51,972 bases of DNA, from NCBI GenBank assembly GCA_944389815.1, contig CALXNS010000112.1, forward strand, positions 1 to 51,972, read 5' to 3'. The translations under genes and the position numbers were made by a program. The notes beneath the pieces are model-generated. The model was not told the DNA's origin. It did no database searches and was given only the letters and a program-made list of their open reading frames with translations. The DNA comes from an uncultured Victivallis sp. (GTDB taxonomy: Bacteria; Verrucomicrobiota; Lentisphaeria; Victivallales; Victivallaceae). Below, one piece after another: positions 43,044 through 51,828 of this stretch; positions within the stretch are counted from its first letter, which is position 1, and the number at the start of each line of letters is the position of its first letter.

Positions 43044-43088
43044 GTGTGTCATGTGATTCCGCCATTGTGCGGAAGGTGGGAAGCGATC

Positions 43089-44714
43089 ATGAGTTTTTAT
43101 CCCGGGGCGCTGCGTGACGAGCGGGTGCGGGAGTTTCTGCCATGCCGGCGGGTCGTCTGGCAGCGGAACTCTTCGCAAAGTGAAGTGCTCGTCGGAAATC
43201 AATTGCTCCAGCCGATTCTGGAAAACACATTCGGTTCGCTGGTGCGCCTGGAACCGGGCGGGGCGCTGCTGCTCGATTTCGGCTGTGAACTCCACGGCGG
43301 TGTGCGGATCATCAACGGAACGCCGCCGGGGCGGATCCGACTCCGGTTCGGGGAATCGGTCTCCGAGGCGATGGGCGAACCGGATCAGGAACACGCAATC
43401 CATGACGAGGTGCTGCAACTGCCGACGATGGGAATGCTTGAATACGGCAACACCGGATTCCGTTTCATCCGGATCGACGCGGTTGGCGATGGTGCGGTCG
43501 AATTGCGTAACGTTCTGGCAGTGGCGTTGTTCCGTGATCTTCCGCGCCGCGGGGCATTCCGCTGTTCGGATTCGGAACTCAACCGGATCTGGGAGACGGC
43601 GGCGTACACGCTTCAACTGAACATGCAGGATTATTTGTGGGACGGCATCAAGCGGGATCGTCTGGTCTGGTGCGGGGATCTTTACGTGGAAATTGCGGCG
43701 GTTCTGGCGGTGTTCGGGGATGTGAGAATCATCGCGGACTCGCTCGATTTCGCGGTGCGTCACACGCCGGATCCGGGGCGGCTCGGGGGGATCGCAAGTT
43801 TTTCCCTCTGGTGGCTGATCGCGCTGGATCGTTACGCCTTCGTCACCGGGAACGTGGCGCTGCTCCAACGGGAGCGCGATATGGTCGAACAACTCTGCCG
43901 GATCATCGTTTCCCAGGTGGCGGAAGACGGGCGCGAACAAATTGGAGCGATGCGGTTTCTCGACTGGTACAGCCACGATGATGAGGCCGTGAAGCACGCC
44001 GGGTTGCAGGCGGTGTTGTACTGGGCGCTCCGGGCGGCGGAACGCTGCGGGAAGGTTCTCGGACTGGATTTTGCCGGCGTGTCCGCCGCAATCGAAAAGG
44101 TGCGTTGTCATCAACCGGAGTGTCGTTCGAATCCGGTTCCCGCCGCACTCCAGACGTTGAGCGGGCTTTGTGATCGCCGAAAAGAGTTGAGCACGATGCA
44201 TCCGCAGCGGCTGGACATGTTCTCCAGTTTCTTCGTGTTGAAAACGTTGCCGCTTCCGGAGATGCTGAGGCAGCTGCGGCGGCAGTGGGGCGGGATGCTC
44301 TCATTGGGTGCGACGACGTTCTGGGAGGAGTTCGATCCGGTTCGTGCTCGGAACGCGGGGCGGATCGATGAACTTCCGGTAGCGGGGAAATGCGAGATTC
44401 ACTCCGGAGCAGGGGATCATTGTTACAAGGGCAACAGGCGGAGTCTATGTCACGGCTGGGCTTCCGGTCCGGCGGCGCTGCTGCCGGAACGGTTGTTCGG
44501 AATCCGGTATCCGGAACCGGGCGGCCGGACGATCATCGTCGCCCCGGAAATCGACGGGGAACTGGAATTTGTCGACGCCGCGATTCCCGTCCGGGACGGG
44601 ATACTTGAACTGCACTGGGAAAAGGGGAAGGAATTGCATGTGGAATCACCGCGGGGCGTACGGGTGGTTCATGATGCTGACGCGGCCTCCGGCAACGGGG
44701 GAAGCATGCGGTGA
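43089..44714 (+). CDS. GH78-like alpha-L-rhamnosidase, cytoplasmic
   Basis: 541 residues from ATG 43089 (GGTGGGAAG upstream); the frame is open to 43044 without support. The N-terminal beta-domain (LLLDFGCELHGGVRI) and the (alpha/alpha)6 barrel are as in GH78. The active-site block is DGIKRDRLVWCGD: Asp185, Asp190 and Asp197 take the places of the D-x4-E-x6-D triad, with Asp where the general acid Glu is usual. FWEEFD further on holds the second acidic residue. It releases rhamnose or a related deoxysugar. No signal peptide, so it acts on imported fragments. It overlaps the PHP gene by 4 bp. Confidence 0.78.
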   Translation: MSFYPGALRDERVREFLPCRRVVWQRNSSQSEVLVGNQLLQPILENTFGSLVRLEPGGALLLDFGCELHGGVRIINGTPPGRIRLRFGESVSEAMGEPDQEHAIHDEVLQLPTMGMLEYGNTGFRFIRIDAVGDGAVELRNVLAVALFRDLPRRGAFRCSDSELNRIWETAAYTLQLNMQDYLWDGIKRDRLVWCGDLYVEIAAVLAVFGDVRIIADSLDFAVRHTPDPGRLGGIASFSLWWLIALDRYAFVTGNVALLQRERDMVEQLCRIIVSQVAEDGREQIGAMRFLDWYSHDDEAVKHAGLQAVLYWALRAAERCGKVLGLDFAGVSAAIEKVRCHQPECRSNPVPAALQTLSGLCDRRKELSTMHPQRLDMFSSFFVLKTLPLPEMLRQLRRQWGGMLSLGATTFWEEFDPVRARNAGRIDELPVAGKCEIHSGAGDHCYKGNRRSLCHGWASGPAALLPERLFGIRYPEPGGRTIIVAPEIDGELEFVDAAIPVRDGILELHWEKGKELHVESPRGVRVVHDADAASGNGGSMR

Positions 44715-46123
44715 AAGACGAAAAATTGGAATTGTTTCTTCAACTTCATTGCCGCATGCCGCTCCGGGCGCGGATTACGCCGCAGATCGTCCCGGCCGGT
44801 CGCAGGGGACAATTCCTGCTCGAACTGGAGCCGGGTGAGCTTAAATTTGCTGAACTTGCCGGACGGAGTCTTCGTTATTGCCGTATTGACGGGAGATTAT
44901 CCTGTGGCGAAACGGCCTGCTGGGATGAGATGGAGTCTGTCGCGCATGAACTTCGGGAGGACGGCGCGTTATGTTTTGAAATGGCGCTGTCCGGAGAGGG
45001 GGAACATCGTTTCGTATTGTTTTCCGGAGAACATGCGGTGTTGGAATTTCGCATCTATTCTCTCGAACCGGATCTTTTCCGTCTGCGTCCCATCAAGGGA
45101 GATTTTCATTTGCACAGCAACCGTTCCGACGGCCGGGAATCCGTGGCGCAAGTGGCGTCGATTGCCCGGTTTCGGGGATTGGACTTCATCGGGATTACCG
45201 ATCACCGGCGTTATTTTTCTTCGGCGGAGGCGGCGGAATTGATGTGCGCAAGTGGCGACGGATTGCTGATTTGTCCGGGCGAAGAGGTGCATTTGCCCGG
45301 TGCGCCGGAACGGTTGTTTGAGAGTGCCGCTCCCTGGTTCCGGACGCGGTGGGTTTGGCGGCGGTCGCCGGTGCATCTGGTGAATTTCGGCGGCGGGGCA
45401 AGCGTCAACGATCTGGCCGATCACGATGAGGGAAGATTCCGCCGGGAAGTCGAAGAGACGGCACGGGAATTGCCGGAGACGCTTCCCGTAACGGATCGCT
45501 GGAACATCGCGTCGACGGAGTGGGCGTTTCGGCACATTCGCGAGAACGGCGGGCTGGCGATTTTGTCACATCCATACTGGCAGGTCAACGGGCGGGCCGC
45601 GATCTCCGAAGCGGTGCTGGAGAATTTGATAGCACGGCGGAATTTCGATGCGCTGGAGATCGTGAACGGCAATTATGGGGAAAGCAATTTTCTGGCGATT
45701 TCCCGTTATCGGCAGGCGCGCGAGGAGGGCGGAAGGTTCTTCGGGATTGCGGTTACGGACGGGCATCGTTTTGAGCGGGAAGAACTTCAAAAGATGCCGT
45801 ACACGCTGATTTTTGCACCATCTCTTTCACTGGAATCGATAATCGATGCGGTTCGCGCCGGGCACTGCTGCGGCGTCATGCCGGCGGCGGGGGAACGTGT
45901 ACCGCTGCTTTGCGGAGATTTTCGACTGGTTCGTTACGGTTATTTTCTGTTGCGGGAATATTTTCCCCGCCACGATGCATTGTGCCGACAAAGCGTATCG
46001 CCACCCGAACTGGGCGGCTGGTTTCCTCCTTCGCCCGGCATGGAGGAATTTTCCGCGGCGCGGCAGGACGTGATCCGGTTGCAGGAAGAGGAACTGCGCC
46101 GCGTTTTTGCGGAGTGGAAGTGA
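44711..46123 (+). CDS. PHP-domain metal-dependent phosphoesterase-like protein
   Basis: 470 residues from GTG 44711, which overlaps the rhamnosidase stop by 4 bp (GGGGGAAG upstream). The N-terminal 130 residues are a beta-rich domain of unknown role. The PHP domain follows: GDFHLHSNRSDGRE (metal-binding HxH), IGITDHRRY, CPGEEVH, LAILSHPYW and GIAVTDGHRF carry the expected His and Asp ligands. Such proteins hydrolyse phosphoesters or, in sugar operons, act on unknown substrates. Co-transcription with an esterase and a rhamnosidase gene points to a role in the breakdown of a decorated sugar, but this is inferred. Confidence 0.78.
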   Translation: MKDEKLELFLQLHCRMPLRARITPQIVPAGRRGQFLLELEPGELKFAELAGRSLRYCRIDGRLSCGETACWDEMESVAHELREDGALCFEMALSGEGEHRFVLFSGEHAVLEFRIYSLEPDLFRLRPIKGDFHLHSNRSDGRESVAQVASIARFRGLDFIGITDHRRYFSSAEAAELMCASGDGLLICPGEEVHLPGAPERLFESAAPWFRTRWVWRRSPVHLVNFGGGASVNDLADHDEGRFRREVEETARELPETLPVTDRWNIASTEWAFRHIRENGGLAILSHPYWQVNGRAAISEAVLENLIARRNFDALEIVNGNYGESNFLAISRYRQAREEGGRFFGIAVTDGHRFEREELQKMPYTLIFAPSLSLESIIDAVRAGHCCGVMPAAGERVPLLCGDFRLVRYGYFLLREYFPRHDALCRQSVSPPELGGWFPPSPGMEEFSAARQDVIRLQEEELRRVFAEWK

Positions 46124-46165
46124 CCGTTTCGGAAAATCCGTCTGGAGAACCCGGCCGGGAAGCGA

Positions 46166-46963
46166 TTACAGGGAAAAGAGCGCCGGATATTGATTTTTCA
46201 GCAGCAGATATTCGCGCATCATCCGGTATTCCTCCAGCGGGATGCCGAGTTCGACGGCCTCATTTTTGAGGAATTCCATCTCGGAAGAGCGCAATTTGCC
46301 GTCACTCATCATGGCTTCGAGCTGGTTGGCGAGCAGAGAAAGGAGTTGTTCCGGCGAGAAGAACTCCTTCGCGTCGCGGATGAATTCGGGGAAGTTTTTT
46401 TCTGCAAGATAACGTTCTCCCGCACCAAGCGCGGCGGCGGGGAGATGATTTTCCAGGTGATTGCGTTCCTCCGTTGGAAACTCGCCGTCGGCGTGCGCCG
46501 CGAAGAGGAGTCCTGCGGCGAAGAGCGTGGCCTCACGGGTGACTTCCGCTGCGGCGGGGTCGAGAGTCGCAGCCGCCGCATTGTCGCCGGACGCGGCTGT
46601 TGTAGCGGGAACTGTTTCGATCCAGGTGCGGAGCATTGTTTCCGCACAGTCGGCCTCGCCGAAACACGGTTCGGCCTGAAAGGAGCGTCCGGCGCTGTGG
46701 AATTCGACTTCAAGTCGGCTGCCGTTTCGCCGCATCGTCAGAGCGGTTTCCGCGGGAGGTTCCTGAACTGGATGAATCTGATACTCTTTCTCGCCGATCC
46801 GGCGTTCTGCGGTGACCAGTCTGCCGGAAAAGAGCATCAGATATCCTTCGCCGGAATTGCCGTCAAAAGTCTGATTGACGCGCACGACGGCGTCGGGAAC
46901 GGCATGGAAACCGTTTTCCCGGAGCTGCTGAAGAAGGGCGGTGTTCAAAAAACGGATGTCCAT
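46166..46963 (-). CDS. Protein with C-terminal TerB/DjlA-like helical domain
   Basis: 265 residues, no signal peptide. The N-terminal 110 residues are beta-rich and acidic (DGNSGEGYLMLFSGRLV). A linker rich in Ala and Thr follows. The last 120 residues are helical and have the TerB-like spacing: LLFAAHADGEFPTEERNHLENHL and LEAMMSDGKLRSSEMEFLKNEA, two helical units with the D-G-x-x-x-x-x-E form. TerB-like domains occur in stress and membrane-linked proteins; the function here is unknown. AAAGGAACC precedes ATG 46963. Divergent from the small unknown gene. Confidence 0.7.
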   Translation of the reverse strand: MDIRFLNTALLQQLRENGFHAVPDAVVRVNQTFDGNSGEGYLMLFSGRLVTAERRIGEKEYQIHPVQEPPAETALTMRRNGSRLEVEFHSAGRSFQAEPCFGEADCAETMLRTWIETVPATTAASGDNAAAATLDPAAAEVTREATLFAAGLLFAAHADGEFPTEERNHLENHLPAAALGAGERYLAEKNFPEFIRDAKEFFSPEQLLSLLANQLEAMMSDGKLRSSEMEFLKNEAVELGIPLEEYRMMREYLLLKNQYPALFSL

Positions 46964-47001
46964 GACGGTTCCTTTCTGCGAAAAAACCTTTTATAAGGAA
47001 A

Positions 47002-47030
47002 AATATATGTCTGTAGTGCGACATCGTCAA
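47002..47030 (-). promoter_or_regulatory. Promoter of the TerB-like gene
   Basis: On the minus strand TTGACG (47030-47025), a 17-bp spacer and TATATT (47007-47002), 40 bp before the start. Confidence 0.6.
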
Positions 47031-47050
47031 CTCTTTTTTGCGAAAAAAAT

Positions 47051-47079
47051 TTGACATTGTCGCCGGAAACCCGTATTTT
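47051..47079 (+). promoter_or_regulatory. Promoter of the small unknown gene
   Basis: TTGACA (47051-47056), a 17-bp spacer and TATTTT (47074-47079). The -35 boxes of the two divergent promoters are only 20 bp apart. Confidence 0.6.
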
Positions 47080-47132
47080 TAAGAAAAAAGATCGGCAGCA
47101 GGGCTGTGCGCAGGGAACGGCGGAGGAAAGGA

Positions 47133-47516
47133 ATGGAGACGAAGGAACTTTTCACGGATCGGCTCGACCGGATTTTCATTGCCGGAGGAATGATTCGTCT
47201 GGATTTCGGCGTACTCGCCGATGTGGATGAAAGGGACGACGATGACGCGGAGGAGACGACCGGCGCGTTGCGGGTGATCTTCACGCCGCGCGGTTTTCTG
47301 CACGCCGTGGAGAAGCTCGCAGCGGTTGCCGCGTTGCTGAACCAGGCACCGCTCCCTCCGACGCCGCCTGCGATTCGAAAGGCAACCGGGAAAGCCGAAG
47401 CGGAAACGCCGCAGGATGCCGCCGCCGTTGCGCCTCCGGTGCGGGTGAAACGCCATTACAGCAAGCGGCGAACCTTTTCTCCGCCCGGCCGACACATGAA
47501 ACGCAAAGCGAAATAA
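47133..47516 (+). CDS. Small basic/acidic protein of unknown function
   Basis: 127 residues from ATG 47133 (GGAGGAAAGG directly upstream). I do not recognise it. The N-terminal half (ELFTDRLDRIFIAGGMIRLDFGVLADVDERDDDD) is acidic, with a strand-rich pattern. VIFTPRGFLHAVEKLAAVAALLNQA forms a strand and an amphipathic helix. The C-terminal 50 residues are disordered and very basic (RVKRHYSKRRTF, then KRKAK), which suggests nucleic-acid contact. No signal peptide. It has its own promoter and a downstream hairpin, so it is a real gene. Confidence 0.75.
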   Translation: METKELFTDRLDRIFIAGGMIRLDFGVLADVDERDDDDAEETTGALRVIFTPRGFLHAVEKLAAVAALLNQAPLPPTPPAIRKATGKAEAETPQDAAAVAPPVRVKRHYSKRRTFSPPGRHMKRKAK

Positions 47517-47517
47517 T

Positions 47518-47545
47518 CCCCGTCGATTTCTATTAACCGACGGGG
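47518..47545 (-). terminator. Hairpin between convergent genes
   Basis: CCCCGTCG (47518-47525) pairs with CGACGGGG (47538-47545). On the minus strand it is followed by ATTATTTCGC, a poor U-tract, so it can stop transcription from the glycosidase gene only weakly. On the plus strand it follows the small gene without a T-tract. Confidence 0.5.
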
Positions 47546-47566
47546 AGGTAACACATTCCGGTGTGT

Positions 47567-49909
47567 TCAAGAGTCGCTGCGGAAGAATTTAATCAGCAGC
47601 GGCTGATCTTTCAGCGGTAGATTTTCAAGGATGAATTTTCCATCTTGTTGCTTCATCGCAATACCGTAATTTTCGCCGGTCATCAGGTTGATCGCCACCG
47701 GGGGGGCGTCGAATTCCGACCATCCGGAAATTTCCAGCGTCACGACACGGTTGTTGAATTCCCGACTGTAAGGCTGGACTGACCAGAGCGCCAGCATGCG
47801 TTCATTCGGGACGGCGGCATCCACGAAGGGATATGCCCGAATTCCGTTATCCGCCTGAATTTGCGCATTGTCCCAGTCCGCGATGAGGGCTCCGCGTGTT
47901 GCACTGCGATGCAGAGGCGTATGAAGGAATTTTATCTGCGCTGCCGGGTCAGGCACGACGCCGTGCAGGAGCGAATTGATCCGCTGTACGACGAAATATG
48001 CCGGTTTGAGCGAGTGATCGGCTCGAATCAAACCGAAGTTGGATTCCGGGTTGGACTCTTCAGAACCATAATCGTCGAGGAAATCATACTGACAGCTCAT
48101 TGCGATCGGCAATGCAAGTCCTTCAATGAAACGACGCGCCAGGTATGCGGCTTGTGCCTCTTCAGTGAAACCGGCATAAAGGCCGTTTTCATTTTTTCCA
48201 TTGAACCAGAATCCCGGAAAGCCGAATTCGGTAATCCAGATCGAACGCATTTTGCCGGTTTTGCGGAAGTGTTCGATATAGGAATGAATCAAGCCGGCGA
48301 ATGTATTTTCCGCATCTCCGACCTGAATTCCGTCGCGTTCAGTCAAATTCCAGCCGAAAGGCACTTTTTCCGGCGGCATTGAGAATGTATATGGGTGATC
48401 GACTACGCCGTCAAGATTTTCGGAGACACCGAGATTCAATGCGTGAAAGTTGGTTGGCGTATTGGAGCCGAGACCGATGACGATTTTGTCCGGAGCAATT
48501 TCCTTGATGCGATCAGCGGCGGCATTGGTGTAACGGACAAATTCGCGCAGCCACTCGGAGACTGTGTTTTTGCCTTCATAACCGTTCCAGCTTCCCTCCC
48601 GGCCATTTTGCAGGAATTTCTGGCGCCAGTTCCCGAAGTTATGCGGTTCATTGCCGAGTTCATATACATGAACGAAGTCGCGAGTCTGTTCCACGACCGC
48701 CTGAACCCGTTCCAGAAACGTTTCGATGGATTCATCAGCCTTCATGTCGATGACGAGAATTTGTTCAATGCCGCGTTCCCTGGCCAGGTGGAGCGTATCG
48801 GTACTGTGTGCCATGAGTGTCCATTGCCCATCGGCGTTTTTTTCCATGGATACACCACAGCGGATATATTTCAACCCGCAGGCGGCGATCAGATCCAGAA
48901 GTTCCCGCCGGGCGTTCCAGCCGGCGAAAGGCCCTTCCGGTTTCGGTGCATAATCGAAGTGGACGCAGGTTCCGATACGTGATGATGGGATTTCCAGACT
49001 GTTTTTCGGGGCACCCAGGTTGATGTTTCCCGCCAATTGGCCGATCAGACTGGATGTGAATTCGACCTTGTTTTCCGCATCGTCAGTGAGCTGGAAACGA
49101 ACCTTCGTGATGGTTCTGGGATTGACGCCGGCAGGAAATGCCGGCGTCCAGTCGATCCGCTGTACTGCGGATTGCGGGTCAAGGTTGAAACGGGTTGCCG
49201 CATCGCGTCCCGGTCGTGGTTCGATGATGGTGAGTGTCGCCGGTTTTGCATCATTGAGCGGCGTGACCGTCAATTTCAGTGTCGCGCCTTCCAGCAAAGG
49301 CTCCCAGTTGCCGACGAATTTCCAATTTGCTCCGGAAAATTGAAACGGCTCACCTGCCAGGGTATTGGGTGGCGTAACGTCGCTGCTTACGGTGAAGGCT
49401 TTCACCAGAAGTTTTCCTGACAACGGCTGCTGTTTCGGCTTTCCGACTGTCAGCCAGAAACCACGCACGGGTGGAGTGAAGGTTTTGACTTCGTCTTTGC
49501 CGCCCCAGCTGCTTTGCCACGGCCCGGCGGTTGTGATGGAAATGATCGTATCCTCGCCGGGTTTCACGGTTGTCGGGTGTGCCTGAAACGTTCTGCCGTT
49601 GTCATCGGTCAGGCGATAATTGACCTGCAATTCCCGATCGGAATTGACAATCGCCTGGAATTCGTTACTGTCAGGAATCCGATTGACGGGACGCATCCCG
49701 ACATATTCGCCACCGTTATTGAAATCATATTGAAGTGCAATCCCTTCCGGAGCCGCGGAGATTCCGCCCCGGGCGCCTTTGAATTCAGCACCTTCGATGA
49801 AAATCCAGTTGCGGGGAGTGCGGCAGGTATCTACTGCGTATTCCGTCGCTTGAGTGAAAAGCGCGCCGCTGAACAGCACACTGAACAGAATTTGTTTGAC
49901 GGTCATCAT
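47567..49909 (-). CDS. Secreted clan A glycoside hydrolase with N-terminal beta-modules
   Basis: 780 residues with a signal peptide (TVKQILFSVLFSGALFTQAT). Residues about 25-300 form two beta-rich modules (EYVGMRPVNRIPDSNEFQ; GNWEPLLEGATLKLTV). The TIM-barrel (about 305-690) starts SSRIGTCVHFDY and holds acid/base Glu421 in VYELGNEPHN and nucleophile Glu561 in IWITEFGFP, as in GH5/GH39-like clan A enzymes. A short C-terminal beta-domain ends LLIKFFRSDS. Target polysaccharide unknown. AAGGAGTAATCC overlaps the end of the pseudopilin gene, so translation is coupled. Last gene of the operon. Confidence 0.75.
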   Translation of the reverse strand: MMTVKQILFSVLFSGALFTQATEYAVDTCRTPRNWIFIEGAEFKGARGGISAAPEGIALQYDFNNGGEYVGMRPVNRIPDSNEFQAIVNSDRELQVNYRLTDDNGRTFQAHPTTVKPGEDTIISITTAGPWQSSWGGKDEVKTFTPPVRGFWLTVGKPKQQPLSGKLLVKAFTVSSDVTPPNTLAGEPFQFSGANWKFVGNWEPLLEGATLKLTVTPLNDAKPATLTIIEPRPGRDAATRFNLDPQSAVQRIDWTPAFPAGVNPRTITKVRFQLTDDAENKVEFTSSLIGQLAGNINLGAPKNSLEIPSSRIGTCVHFDYAPKPEGPFAGWNARRELLDLIAACGLKYIRCGVSMEKNADGQWTLMAHSTDTLHLARERGIEQILVIDMKADESIETFLERVQAVVEQTRDFVHVYELGNEPHNFGNWRQKFLQNGREGSWNGYEGKNTVSEWLREFVRYTNAAADRIKEIAPDKIVIGLGSNTPTNFHALNLGVSENLDGVVDHPYTFSMPPEKVPFGWNLTERDGIQVGDAENTFAGLIHSYIEHFRKTGKMRSIWITEFGFPGFWFNGKNENGLYAGFTEEAQAAYLARRFIEGLALPIAMSCQYDFLDDYGSEESNPESNFGLIRADHSLKPAYFVVQRINSLLHGVVPDPAAQIKFLHTPLHRSATRGALIADWDNAQIQADNGIRAYPFVDAAVPNERMLALWSVQPYSREFNNRVVTLEISGWSEFDAPPVAINLMTGENYGIAMKQQDGKFILENLPLKDQPLLIKFFRSDS

Positions 49910-49912
49910 GGA

Positions 49913-50623
49913 TTACTCCTTCATATTACTCAGCGTCCAACGATTGTTGTCATAAAATTTGTTGAAGAAAACACCTTCATTATAAAGACCGCTATAATAA
50001 CCGTTCGGGCTGCGAACCGCAGAACCGTGTCCGTCGAGCCAGGCAACGTTGCCGCTTCCGTTATGGCGAACGGTGGCACAGGGATTGGCAGGATCATTCC
50101 AGCTCAATGCAAGATAAAATCCGGATTGATTTTCGGTATTGAGATCAACGTCAGCTTCGACCAGCCCTATTGTTGAACTTGATTTGACCGCCTTGACCGC
50201 TTTATTGCCCGGCACATGTTGCCAGTTGATTCCATAGCTGATTCGTCGATCGGTAAAAAGCACATCTCTGGTTTTTCCAATTTTTACGTTTCTGTCGTTG
50301 GAACACCAGAACATATCGGCCCGTTTATTGGATTCTCCGGCATTTTCCCGCCCAAGGTAGGGTAAAAGTCCTGCTGCCCAGTAATTTGTGTTGTCATTGT
50401 TTCCCGCGGCATCTTTTGCAGATGGATAAAATCCATTTTCGGTGTCAACATAAAGTGCCATGGCTGTACTCAACTGCCGGATGTTATTAAGACAATTGGA
50501 TTGCAACGCGGTTTCTCTGGCACGGTTCAGTGCCGGAAGCAGCATGGAGGCGAGAATGGCGATGATCGCAATAACAACCAATAATTCGATCAATGTGAAA
50601 TCTACTTGCTTCCGGTTTCTCAT
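49913..50623 (-). CDS. H-X9-DG prepilin-like protein upstream of the secreted glycosidase gene
   Basis: 236 residues. An 8-residue leader (MRNRKQVD) precedes [20 protein letters not shown], with Glu at mature position 5; the residue before cleavage is Asp instead of Gly. [20 protein letters not shown] is the family sequence. The C-terminal [19 protein letters not shown] is the H-X9-DG motif. Cys pairs and a Trp/Tyr-rich centre suggest a compact periplasmic domain. Its start overlaps the stop of the regulator gene (ATGA) and its stop lies 3 nt before the glycosidase start, a tightly coupled three-gene unit. Confidence 0.9.
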   Translation of the reverse strand: MRNRKQVDFTLIELLVVIAIIAILASMLLPALNRARETALQSNCLNNIRQLSTAMALYVDTENGFYPSAKDAAGNNDNTNYWAAGLLPYLGRENAGESNKRADMFWCSNDRNVKIGKTRDVLFTDRRISYGINWQHVPGNKAVKAVKSSSTIGLVEADVDLNTENQSGFYLALSWNDPANPCATVRHNGSGNVAWLDGHGSAVRSPNGYYSGLYNEGVFFNKFYDNNRWTLSNMKE

Positions 50624-51690
50624 ATTCTTTTCCTTTCTTCGGTTAAATCACGAACAGAATCGCGATTGATGATATTGGGAGCCAATTCCATTTGAACAAT
50701 ATTGTTTTTATCTTGAATAAGCTGGTCGACAGCATCGAGAATGTATTTGCCATATGCATCGAATTCAATACCGATTGTCGTGAAGGCCGGTTGAAGATAT
50801 TTTCCCTCACCGATACCGTCCGCTCCGATCAGGCTGATATCCTCCGGGATGCGGAACCCGTGCGTAATGAGCGTATTGTAAATTGCTTGGGCCGACGTGT
50901 CGCTCAGAAGATAAAGTGCTGTGAAATCCGGTTTGTTGTGATCGAGGTAATCGTTGAGAAAATCATAACTGCGAATGATTGAATTTTCTCCATTGAGAAT
51001 ATTGGCATCCAGAATATGCACATCAATATCGTGACTTTTTGCCAGCAGACGATATCCATCCACCCGGCGACGGATGATGGAATTGTGAGGTTCGGTAATT
51101 AACGCGGCAAGCCGGCGGTGCCCCTTTTGAATCAAATGGGTTGCCGCGGCCATACCGTTTTTGACCGGATCAACCCAGATACAGTTGAGCGCGAGTTCAT
51201 AATAGGAACAACCGATGAAAAGTACCGGTATCGGACAACGGTTGATCCGATCGACATCGTCCAGTGATAACATGGAATCCTTGATGACCAGAATCACATC
51301 AAATTCCCGAATCGGCAGATAACGAAAAATATCTTCACTGTCAAAAGGAAAAGAAAAACGCCAGATGCTGCAATGATAGGTCGAACTCTGGGAACGCAGC
51401 GAATTCTCCAGCTCGATGTATGCCGCACTCGGCCAGTCAGACGTGAGCAGCGCGATGCGGCGTTCCTGTTTATTTCCGCTGCCGTAACGGAAAATTCCCT
51501 TGCCCGGCCGCCGCAGAATCCAGCCACTGCGTTCAAGTTTGTCCAATGCCTGCACCGCCGTGGATTGACTGACCTGATAACGCGTCATGATCTGGCGCAC
51601 GGAACGCAGCCGCGCTCCTTCCGGAAGACTCTCGATCTCCGTTTGCAATGCCTGAAGAAGTCGTTCCGCTTTATTCTGGTGAACAATCAT
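50620..51690 (-). CDS. GntR-type/LacI-type hybrid transcriptional regulator
   Basis: 356 residues. The N-terminal winged helix reads [37 protein letters not shown]; the sensor domain follows with [65 protein letters not shown] and [13 protein letters not shown]. The overall order equals that of the regulator at 32087-33154, but the two differ in sequence, so they have separate ligands. It leads an operon with a pseudopilin and a secreted glycosidase gene. More AT-rich than the central part of the window. GGAGTGAATACGG precedes ATG 51690. Confidence 0.9.
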   Translation of the reverse strand: MIVHQNKAERLLQALQTEIESLPEGARLRSVRQIMTRYQVSQSTAVQALDKLERSGWILRRPGKGIFRYGSGNKQERRIALLTSDWPSAAYIELENSLRSQSSTYHCSIWRFSFPFDSEDIFRYLPIREFDVILVIKDSMLSLDDVDRINRCPIPVLFIGCSYYELALNCIWVDPVKNGMAAATHLIQKGHRRLAALITEPHNSIIRRRVDGYRLLAKSHDIDVHILDANILNGENSIIRSYDFLNDYLDHNKPDFTALYLLSDTSAQAIYNTLITHGFRIPEDISLIGADGIGEGKYLQPAFTTIGIEFDAYGKYILDAVDQLIQDKNNIVQMELAPNIINRDSVRDLTEERKRI

Positions 51691-51726
51691 CCGTATTCAC
51701 TCCGTATTCCTTGTGTGTATGTCTAT

Positions 51727-51756
51727 ATTATGGCGTATCGATACGGCGTGTTGCAA
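51727..51756 (-). promoter_or_regulatory. Promoter of the regulator-pilin-glycosidase operon, with a palindrome in the spacer
   Basis: On the minus strand TTGCAA (51756-51751), an 18-bp spacer and CATAAT (51732-51727). The spacer contains CGTATCGATACG (51734-51745), a perfect 12-bp palindrome and a likely binding site of the operon's own regulator. Confidence 0.6.
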
Positions 51757-51779
51757 GGGCGTTTTCAAAGAAAATCGGC

Positions 51780-51810
51780 AAAAAAAAGACCGTCCCGCAA
51801 GTGGACGGCC
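51780..51810 (-). terminator. Intrinsic terminator of the gene entering at the right edge
   Basis: On the minus strand GGCCGTCC (51810-51803) pairs with GGACGGTC (51795-51788), one G-U pair, followed by eight T (51787-51780). A clear terminator just upstream of the regulator promoter. Confidence 0.9.
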
Positions 51811-51828
51811 TTAATGAGGTGATGGAAT

